Positions 1-6,300 of a stretch of 9,136 nt of DNA are shown in pieces (the first letter of the stretch is position 1; each line of letters begins with the position of its first letter). Both the position numbers and the translations under genes were made by a program. The stretch covers positions 1 to 9,136 of the forward strand of contig CAMNWW010000069.1 in the NCBI GenBank assembly GCA_946566415.1, read 5' to 3'. The stretch is from an uncultured Lachnospiraceae bacterium. Lineage in GTDB: Bacteria > Bacillota > Clostridia > Lachnospirales > Lachnospiraceae. The notes beneath the pieces were generated by a model that made no database searches, was not told the DNA's origin, and saw only the letters and a list, made by a program, of their open reading frames with translations.

Positions 1-454
1 GTGCGGAAAGGACGCTGTGGTTGCCCTCGCCCCCGACAGGAAGCTTGGTGCCGTTCAGATGTCCTACCCCGGTCTGCAGAGCTTCCTCCGACGTACCGTG
101 GTAAATGGACAGCCGGATATTGATCTTCGGTATTGTGATATATCCCATGACTCCGTTTCCCGCCACATTGAGTACCTTCCAGTACTCCGTGTCTTCCACA
201 TTTTCCTCCCCGTCGATTCCAAATACGTCCGTAAGGATACTGTTCTGCAAAAACGTCGCGTTATAGTTCCCGGCCGCCGCCCAGGCGTCTGTAAAATCCT
301 CCTCGGTCATCTCGCTCACAACCGTGTCATAATCCGTGATGAGCCTCGATTGTCGGTACGTATTCCACTGATCCGCGATCGTCGGATACGCAAGAATCCC
401 GAAGCCGACAAGAAACAGCAGCCCGAATAAAATACTGTATATCTTCCTCTTCAT
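1..454 (-). CDS. srtC: Class C (pilus) sortase, second copy, 3' end cut off by window edge
   Basis: Membrane-bound transpeptidase expected to cleave LPXTG-type signals and join pilin subunits through lysine. Only 151 N-terminal residues are in the window. They show a short basic start (MKRK), a hydrophobic membrane segment at about residues 7-23, and the YPTIADQWN region typical of class C sortases. A lid segment with D76-V77-F78 follows, then the start of the sortase barrel (GYITIPKINIRLSIYHGTS, residues 104-122) and LPVGGEGNHSVLSA just before the edge. The next codon begins with C and by comparison with the neighbouring paralog should be the catalytic His, so catalytic His, Cys and Arg cannot be checked. 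The start lies 8 bases after the stop of the upstream sortase gene, suggesting translational coupling. It is clearly paralogous to that gene across the whole visible part. The class call is firm; its exact division of labour with the other sortase is unknown. Confidence 0.93.
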   Translation of the reverse strand, partial: MKRKIYSILFGLLFLVGFGILAYPTIADQWNTYRQSRLITDYDTVVSEMTEEDFTDAWAAAGNYNATFLQNSILTDVFGIDGEENVEDTEYWKVLNVAGNGVMGYITIPKINIRLSIYHGTSEEALQTGVGHLNGTKLPVGGEGNHSVLSA

Positions 455-455
455 A

Positions 456-472
456 CTCCTGTCTACTCTCCC
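456..472 (-). promoter_or_regulatory. Ribosome binding region of second sortase, unusual spacing
   Basis: Two purine-rich candidates precede the ATG at 454. AGGAG (456-460) sits only 1 base from the start, too close to be ideal. GGGAG (468-472) sits 13 bases away, overlapping the last codons of the upstream sortase gene. No alternative in-frame start is seen nearby. The 8-base gap between stop (463-465) and ATG makes coupling to upstream translation the likeliest initiation mode. Confidence 0.5.
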
Positions 473-1422
473 TGTGACTGTTCGGTTTTCTCTTCCTGAG
501 AAACCTGTTCCTGCTGTTTTTCTTCTAACGACCCGTTTTCTGCCTTGTTCTCCGCCTCCGGCTTCTCTGCCTTCTGTTTTGCAATTTTTTTCTCTCTCCT
601 GTACAGGATGGAGCTGAATACCGCCGTCACTCCTATTCCTACAATCACCCACAGAAGGTAGTTGGTGTGGAAGCTCATATCCGTAAGCGGCACACTCTCA
701 TCCGCTAATTCCTCCGGCACATAAGGCACGCGGTGCCCGCGCACCAGCATCCGGTGGCTGTTCACGCCGTAAGGGGTACAGGTAAGCAGTGTCACCAGAT
801 CCATCCCTTCCTCCACTGCCAACAAATCCGTCTCTTCCGGTTCCACAACATTAATCTGGTCTACCTCGTAGCAGAGCGTATCGTCCAGAATCTTAAGGAG
901 GAAATGATCCCCTTCTTTTAGTTTATCCAGGTCGGTAAAAAGAGCCGCGCTTGGCAGTCCCCTGTGTGCGGAAATGACGGCGTGGGTATTCTCACCGCCT
1001 ACGGGGAGAGAGCTCCCCTCCAGATGTCCCGCCGCCGTCTCTAACACTTCTTCGTTTGTGGTATGAAAAATCGGAAGCGCGATGTTAATCTTCGGAATCT
1101 CCACGGTTCCCATCATACCGGTTCCGGTAATATTCAGGCAGCTCATATACGCTGAGTCTTCCTTCGATTCCGCTGGTATAGCGAAGGAATCCGGAAGAAT
1201 GCTGGGCAGAAGAGCCTTGTTATAACGATCAGCCGCTTCCTTTTCCGCCGCATAGTCCAATCCGCCGGATGCTTCCAGCTCCGCTACGGTCTGATCGTAA
1301 TCGCTGATCAGACGTTTCTGCCTGTAATTGTTCCACTCATTGGCTATCAGCGGATACAGCAGTAGGGAGAATCCAGCTAAAAATAATAGGATAATTAAAA
1401 TTTTACCTGCATTTTTTTTCAT
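463..1422 (-). CDS. srtC: Class C (pilus) sortase, complete, 319 aa
   Basis: Membrane-anchored cysteine transpeptidase that in known pilus systems polymerises backbone pilin and attaches ancillary pilins outside the cell membrane. Visible are an N-terminal membrane segment (about residues 7-24), a YPLIANEW region, a lid segment with D78-S79-F80, the barrel start at GTVEIPKINIALPIFHT, catalytic His153 in SAHRG, catalytic Cys215 in TLLTC, and catalytic Arg224 nine residues later in NSHRMLVRGHR. A second membrane segment at about 254-274 and a basic RREKK stop-transfer follow, as usual for class C. The lid lacks the proline and tryptophan of the textbook DPW form. The last 45 residues form a long Lys/Glu/Gln-rich tail, longer than I expect for the family. 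It lies 101 bases after the pilin gene and 8 bases before a paralogous sortase. The start is supported by AAGGAGAG seven bases upstream. The role with the adjacent LPSTG and LPSAG proteins as substrates is inferred from context. Confidence 0.96.
   Translation of the reverse strand: MKKNAGKILIILLFLAGFSLLLYPLIANEWNNYRQKRLISDYDQTVAELEASGGLDYAAEKEAADRYNKALLPSILPDSFAIPAESKEDSAYMSCLNITGTGMMGTVEIPKINIALPIFHTTNEEVLETAAGHLEGSSLPVGGENTHAVISAHRGLPSAALFTDLDKLKEGDHFLLKILDDTLCYEVDQINVVEPEETDLLAVEEGMDLVTLLTCTPYGVNSHRMLVRGHRVPYVPEELADESVPLTDMSFHTNYLLWVIVGIGVTAVFSSILYRREKKIAKQKAEKPEAENKAENGSLEEKQQEQVSQEEKTEQSQGE
1412..1419 (-). repeat. Homopolymer A8 tract just after sortase start codon
   Basis: The coding strand reads eight consecutive A residues directly after ATG G-free codon context (codons 2-4, Lys-Lys-Asn). 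Runs of this length can slip during replication, and any change that is not a multiple of three would remove the sortase reading frame. Functional use as a phase switch is only a possibility. Confidence 0.4.
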
Positions 1423-1426
1423 CTGG

Positions 1427-1435
1427 ACTCTCCTT
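1427..1435 (-). promoter_or_regulatory. Ribosome binding site of complete sortase gene
   Basis: AAGGAGAGT on the minus strand, with the AGGAG core at 1430-1434, lies seven bases before the ATG at 1422. This is near-optimal spacing and fixes the start codon, in contrast with the poorly spaced site of the next gene. Confidence 0.85.
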
Positions 1436-1465
1436 GCTGTTGTATAATATGTCTTTCTTTTTGGT

Positions 1466-1494
1466 ATTCCGGGACAGAAATACTGCCCCGGAAT
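1466..1494 (-). promoter_or_regulatory. Intergenic 12-bp RNA stem-loop between pilin and sortase genes
   Basis: The minus-strand RNA can form a 12-bp stem (1466-1477 with 1483-1494) around a 5-base loop UAUUU. The only imperfect position, 1474/1486, is a G-U wobble in the minus-strand RNA but an A/C mismatch in a plus-strand RNA, which favours function in the pilin-sortase transcript. The sequence that follows is ACCAAAAAG rather than a U-run, so it does not look like an intrinsic terminator. A stem protecting the 3' end of abundant pilin mRNA, or a partial transcription or processing barrier that lowers sortase expression, is the likely role. This function is inferred. Confidence 0.7.
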
Positions 1495-1523
1495 GTGATA
1501 TCGCTATGTGACTTTATGTTTTA

Positions 1524-3203
1524 TTATTTTGTAGATTTTCTGCGGCTTGCGAAGAACAATGCTGCTGCAATGATCATGATCGCACATCCGCCGATTGTGA
1601 AGATCGTAGTACCGATACCACCGGTTGACGGAAGGGAAGAAAGCTTGGTATTGTAGATATTGAAACCTTCAAACTCACTATCTTCTGCTATTGTAGTATC
1701 TGTTTTTGTTACTTTAATAACTTCCGACTCATTTTCCATTGTAAAAGCTACGCCAAACTTTGCAACTATCGTATCATTCACTTTAACTGTCCAGTTAGAG
1801 AGACGATTGTCAGAACCATACTCCGGGATAATCTCAATTTTAACAATTGCTGAATTTACTGAATATCCCTCTGGCGCGCTTATTTCCTTTAAGTAATACG
1901 TGCCTGCCGCAAGACCCGTCATATGCAACTGACCATCTGTATCCGACTCTATATCGCTTCCGTTAAACCCTGTTGCAGAATTTGTATATGGTGTTTTAGC
2001 CTCTGAATCTATATAAAGACCAAACTTTGCTTCTGCCAATGGTGTCTTAACTACCTTTTCTTCTCCTTCAACTACTATCGTCTTTGTCTCTTCACCTAAC
2101 TTATTGATAATATGCGTTGTATCAATACTGTTTTCCTTGCCTTCACCTGTTAATACACCGTCAATATCAAATGTATAGGTATATGTCTTGGAGTCTTTCT
2201 CTCCATCATCGCCGTCGATCATAGAGTTCTTAGAATAATTCAATTTCGCATCATTGTTATTTCCAAGTTCGTTCAGTTTCGCATTTTCATTAACTGTTGC
2301 TTTGTATTCAATGACAGCCGTCTTTCCTACATGGCCGTTTAACATATAAGAACCATTTACTACAAAATCAACTTTAATCGTCTGCCCATCTACAGTAAGG
2401 ATATAATCTGTCCCTTCCGTTAAAGCGACACCACCGATCTTTACTGTTAATGTTCCTGTTGTATAGGTCAAACCATCGCTCAACTTATCAACTACATTCA
2501 ACTTCGGATATTCGCCACCATAATTGGGAATGTTTTTAACTTCTACGTTATAGACAAGTGTATCTCCAATATTTGCTGTGTTATGTTTGCTGCCTTCAGT
2601 TTCCTCTAATGTCTCGTTTTTTACTGTCTTGTCAATGTCTGGTTGTTTACTCTTCTTAACCCATGCGCCTCCGGATTCTACCATTGTTACTGCGTCTGAA
2701 GAGTCAATGATAAAGTTTCCGCTCTCATTTACATAGTTAATTGAAGCCACAGCCGGATTATATACGTATGTTTCGGCTCCTTCAACAATAATCAGATACA
2801 TACCAACCGCAAGACCGTCTTTTTTATATGAAGAGCCTTCTTTATCTAATGTCACTGCTGTTGGAAGCGTTTTGGACGTATTTGCGTCGTTAGCCATTTT
2901 ACCGGCTGCAATATTAGCTAGTTCCGCCTCTTTTGGACTTGTAATGTCCATGATGTCCCACTCATTTGAATATCCGGTAAAATTCCCTTTTTGGGGATCA
3001 TACTGCGCTATTACAATTGGGTATGCTTTTACTACAATATTTCCTGCAGTATCATCTATACCATTAACTGTAATAGTTCCTTTATCTTCGGCTGTACCTT
3101 TTGCGGGTTCTTTACCATCATCCGCCGCTGCCGTCGTCATGCAAAGTCCCATGACCATTGCCAGTGTCAATAACACTGCAAAAACTTTTTTGAATTTTTT
3201 CAT
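1524..3203 (-). CDS. Backbone (major) pilin, SpaA/FimA type, LPSTG-anchored, 559 aa
   Basis: Structural subunit of a covalently linked surface pilus. It has a signal peptide (MKKFKKVF, hydrophobic core at about residues 7-22, likely cut after Ala25-Ala26-Ala27) and an N-terminal domain to about residue 180. A fimbrial D2-type isopeptide domain (about 186-345) contains IGDTLVYNVEV and a terminal AKLNYSKNS strand. A CnaB domain (about 365-520) carries the E-box YYLKEISAPEGY with Glu440, and candidate isopeptide partners are Lys368 and Asn518. The sorting signal is LPSTG (524-528), a membrane span, and the tail RRKSTK. The classical YPK pilin motif is not seen; lysines at 183, 184 and 186 between the first two domains are candidates for the inter-subunit link. 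The start is fixed by AGGAG eight bases upstream, and two TAA stops occur in tandem. The gene is visibly A+T-richer than the sortase gene. Backbone role is inferred from size, domains and position next to class C sortases. Confidence 0.93.
   Translation of the reverse strand: MKKFKKVFAVLLTLAMVMGLCMTTAAADDGKEPAKGTAEDKGTITVNGIDDTAGNIVVKAYPIVIAQYDPQKGNFTGYSNEWDIMDITSPKEAELANIAAGKMANDANTSKTLPTAVTLDKEGSSYKKDGLAVGMYLIIVEGAETYVYNPAVASINYVNESGNFIIDSSDAVTMVESGGAWVKKSKQPDIDKTVKNETLEETEGSKHNTANIGDTLVYNVEVKNIPNYGGEYPKLNVVDKLSDGLTYTTGTLTVKIGGVALTEGTDYILTVDGQTIKVDFVVNGSYMLNGHVGKTAVIEYKATVNENAKLNELGNNNDAKLNYSKNSMIDGDDGEKDSKTYTYTFDIDGVLTGEGKENSIDTTHIINKLGEETKTIVVEGEEKVVKTPLAEAKFGLYIDSEAKTPYTNSATGFNGSDIESDTDGQLHMTGLAAGTYYLKEISAPEGYSVNSAIVKIEIIPEYGSDNRLSNWTVKVNDTIVAKFGVAFTMENESEVIKVTKTDTTIAEDSEFEGFNIYNTKLSSLPSTGGIGTTIFTIGGCAIMIIAAALFFASRRKSTK
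1527..1634 (-). other. Cell-wall sorting signal of the pilin (LPSTG)
   Basis: Residues 524-559 contain LPSTGG, a hydrophobic span (about 530-552) and a basic end RRKSTK, the tripartite signal cut by sortase between Thr and Gly. The GGIG and TIGG segments are nearly the same as in the upstream large protein, suggesting one sortase set handles both. Confidence 0.95.
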
Positions 3204-3211
3204 AATTCTCT

Positions 3212-3216
3212 CTCCT
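3212..3216 (-). promoter_or_regulatory. Ribosome binding site of pilin gene
   Basis: AGGAG, within AAAAGGAGAGAG, lies eight bases before the ATG at 3203 in an A+T-rich, probably unstructured leader. This is a strong site consistent with high pilin expression and it decides the start. Confidence 0.88.
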
Positions 3217-3246
3217 TTTCTTTTAAAAATTTGAAATTTGAGTTAC

Positions 3247-3311
3247 CCTTGCAAAACACTTTGTTTCTATTAGTGTCTTACGTCGCTTACCCTATGCGGT
3301 GCAAGGACCGC
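3247..3311 (-). promoter_or_regulatory. Candidate structured leader RNA (hairpin plus loop-complementary pseudoknot) upstream of pilin
   Basis: The minus-strand RNA can form a 5-bp hairpin GCGGU/ACCGC (3307-3311 with 3296-3300) whose entire 6-base loop CCUUGC (3301-3306) is complementary to GCAAGG at 3247-3252. Between them a second stem of up to 8 bp (3272-3279 with 3253-3260) contains one G-U wobble that would be an A/C mismatch on the other strand. Loop 1 pairing with the downstream segment gives a pseudoknot, or an alternative 7-bp long-range stem. The fold would control sequence about 45-110 bases before the pilin start. I considered known riboswitch classes (c-di-GMP I and II, preQ1, SAM-II) and could not match their consensus cores. 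Chance pairing remains possible. Confidence 0.42.
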
Positions 3312-3326
3312 CAAAGGCTGCTTCAT
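3270..3326 (-). CDS. Possible 18-codon leader peptide upstream of pilin
   Basis: A short ORF, MKQPLAVLAPHRVSDVRH, starts at an ATG four bases after the stop of the large surface protein gene. GGGAGG (3334-3339) lies seven bases upstream, and a perfect anti-Shine-Dalgarno complement AAGGAGGTG (3342-3350) lies 15 bases upstream, both inside the last codons of the large gene. Translation would be coupled to that gene. The ORF runs through the hairpin at 3296-3311 and stops inside the next stem, so ribosome passage would melt these structures. The peptide has no run of one amino acid as in classical attenuator leaders and no recognisable family. It may be a regulatory leader ORF or a chance ORF. 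Confidence 0.35.
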   Translation of the reverse strand: MKQPLAVLAPHRVSDVRH

Positions 3327-3329
3327 CTT

Positions 3330-6300
3330 CTAACCTCCCAGCACCTCCTTGCACTTGTTTTTATATAAGATCAACGCCGCCGCGAACATAAGCAGCATGC
3401 CGCCGATCGTATACCAATAAATTCCGATTCCGCCCGCTGAGGGCAGTTCGTATAGTTCGTTGTTGCGGATTTTCAGGTTCAAGACCATGCCTCCGCTGTC
3501 TGTGCCATCGCCCGAAATTACTTCTGCCATACCTCCTCCTGAAACAGACAGATTGAGGGTGACATTACCGTCTTCGTCTACTATAATTTCCACAGGTTCG
3601 TTTAAAACTCTGTACCCGTCCGGCGATTTGATTTCTTCAATTTTATACGACGTATTTGACCTTAGATTTTCTATTCTCAGTTGTCCCCTGCTATCCACTT
3701 CCAGCTCGGTTGTTTCGCCGTATTTTGCCGCAGGAATCACCAGGAATTTCTCTGACATCCCGTCTTTTCCATCACTCAACTGAATCGTGTCGGTTCCTCC
3801 GATACCTACTTTGTAACTTGCGTCTTGTCTCGGAATTATATCGCACTCGCCATTTTGCCATTCCTTAAATGTCCAATGCAGAGCCTGATTTACCGGTGAA
3901 TCCTCCTTGTCATCCTGCATCTGAATTGTTCCTCCGCTGGCGATTGTATCCGGAAGCCCCATCCATTTTCCGGTATCAACGCTTTTCACTGCCTTATAGC
4001 CATCCGCCACATCATATATCTCAAACAGCTGGCTTTGGCCGCTTGCTCTTTCCTGCAGTTTTATGTTACCGTCGGCATCTACTCCCATAACCTTGCTTCT
4101 GTCGCTTGCCAAAGCAATCAGGAATTTCCCCGCTTCTGGCTGTCCTTCTGTCTCCGGATCGGACATCATATAACTTCCGTCTCCCTTTTTTATAAAGGAA
4201 ACTGTCGTTTCTTTTTGTCCGCCGGTCGATTCATCTTGTTCGTTGGTGGTAAAGGTAAAAATCGCGCCGCTCAATGAGGTATCGCCGTCTTCATCTGTTT
4301 TCTGAATCTGAAGCCCGGAATTTGGATAAAAACCGCTGTCGTTGTGTTCTGAACGATATACGGCGCTTTCTCCGCGTTCTTCTATCTCTTCCGCCGTTGG
4401 CATTTCAATACCGTAAATGATTGTACTCGCTAAACTCTCGTTATCGCCCTCATAAGTCGGCGTGCCGTCGGAATCCCTTATATCCTCTCCTGCATTGACC
4501 TTCGTCGCCTTAAGCTTGCAAATAATTTCTTTCCCATCTGGGTCTGAGAATCGCACGGCATAGGTTCCTGGCGGTAAATCCATAAATCTATAATGACCGT
4601 CAATTCCTGCTGCATCTTCTGGTTTTTGAGCGCTTACCGGTGTTTCTGTACCATACCATGTGATTGAATCACGGCTTTGCCGGACGCTTACCTGCTGACC
4701 GGTCTGAATCACGACCGGATTCTCTGTTCCTGAATAGCAGACCGCCTCATATGATTCTTCTTCACTGACTTCTTCGGTTCCATCTTTCAATTTTAAGAGT
4801 TCAACATTTACCCCGGGGAGTAGTTTTTCATCCTCATCCTGCAATCCGTCGTGGTTATAATCCAGCCATGTCAGTCCTTCCAAAACGCGCCGGACTGTCT
4901 CCGTAGTAACATACACACTAGTTCCAGCCGAACCGGAAACAGCGTTAACTAAACGATTTGTTTCCTCACTTTCCAGATCTTCAAGACCTAAATTTAACTG
5001 CAGCTTCAAATTCACATGAAAACTTTGACCGCTCGTCAGGTTCCCGGCAGCCGCCCAAGCTACAGGAAATTCCTCCGTTCCATCAAATGCAATGCTTCCA
5101 TCTGATTGAACTGTCGCTTCCGCCCAGCCATTACTGTTCCTCCAGCTTTCATCCATAATCTGATCGCTCGTCATACTTGTAGTAGCATTCTCATTCGTAG
5201 CGTAGTAGATCCTAATACCCTTTGAAACATCTTCCTGATCCAGCTTCCACTCATCTACCTCATAGGAGCCGTTATATACACTCTTATATTGATCGTCCGT
5301 CCCCAGCATCTCACCGTTCTTTGGCATGGTATCCACAACCAGTGCATCCTGCTCCAGATCAGAGAAATTGTTGAAATAGATAGTATAGTCAATAGTTCCG
5401 TCTTCTTCCACGATTGACTGACTGACTGTTTTGCCGTGAGACGCCTGCTTAGTCCGTAGGGCGGTAACCTGCTCCTCCGCCAAATTTCCCTCCTTCAGCG
5501 TCCGCTCCCGTTTATCGTCTGTTGAAGTAATATAAACTTCATTTTTCAGTGGAACAGTTACAGTGTCCCCTGACCCAGTGATGTTTTGAATCTTTACCGA
5601 ATAATAGATCGGCGCCATGTCTTCTGCAATATTCATGTTGTTAATCGTCCAGGTAAGAACCTGCCTGCCTTCATCATTTGTACTTAGCGTAGGTTCCGTT
5701 TGCCGACCGCCTGTGATGTTCCCTTGCCTGCCTCCTTCGGGGGACACTTGTTGATACTCCCCACCGAAGTATGCCGAACCTGATATATACTCCATCCCCA
5801 GCGGCAATGTATCCACTATCGTTACATCGGTTTTCTGTTGCTCTTTCCCGGTTCCAGATTTCCCAAGGGTTATTTTCGGCTCCAGTTTGTAATCTACAAC
5901 TCTTTGATCCTTATTCAGGCTGAATTCTTTTTTTACATCCTTTTTGACCTCGTCTCCGCTGCCCGTTTCCACCGTCTGCATAAGGGACTTCTCAATTTCC
6001 GATTTATAACCAGTGATCAGAAGAGTGTCGCCCCACTCCAGAAAATCAGAATTGTGCAGTTTCATGATACCTTTAACTTCTTGTTTCTGGACACCGCCCT
6101 CTTGTTTGTAGATTGTTGGACTATAGAAGAGACCAGGCCACCCCTCAAGACCATGAGGATTATTAATATCAGCACCATACCACGGATCCCACCCAATATT
6201 TCCACTCATATAATGCTTTACAGAAAGTAGCTCTTTAGGCACACCACTAAATTTGTCCTTGCTGTCATAAGCACGACTGATATCATCCAGACTTAATTCG

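Noticed and set aside
17..430. Open frame of 137 codons on the plus strand at the left edge
   Set aside because: The opposite strand encodes a recognisable class C sortase over the same bases; the plus frame is Arg/Pro-rich antisense translation.
1436..1460. Promoter before the sortase gene (TATTATAC)
   Set aside because: A -10-like box is present but no acceptable -35 hexamer occurs at 16-18 bases upstream.
1466..1494. Rho-independent terminator after the pilin gene
   Set aside because: The strong stem is followed on the minus strand by ACCAAAAAG, not a U-run; on the plus strand there is no gene ending there.
3120..3145. Lipoprotein signal in the pilin (Cys21)
   Set aside because: The residues before Cys21 are M-G-L, which do not fit a lipobox, and an Ala-Ala-Ala signal peptidase I site follows.
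3240..3311. Known c-di-GMP riboswitch before the pilin gene
   Set aside because: Stems are present, but the conserved cores of class I and class II c-di-GMP aptamers are not found.
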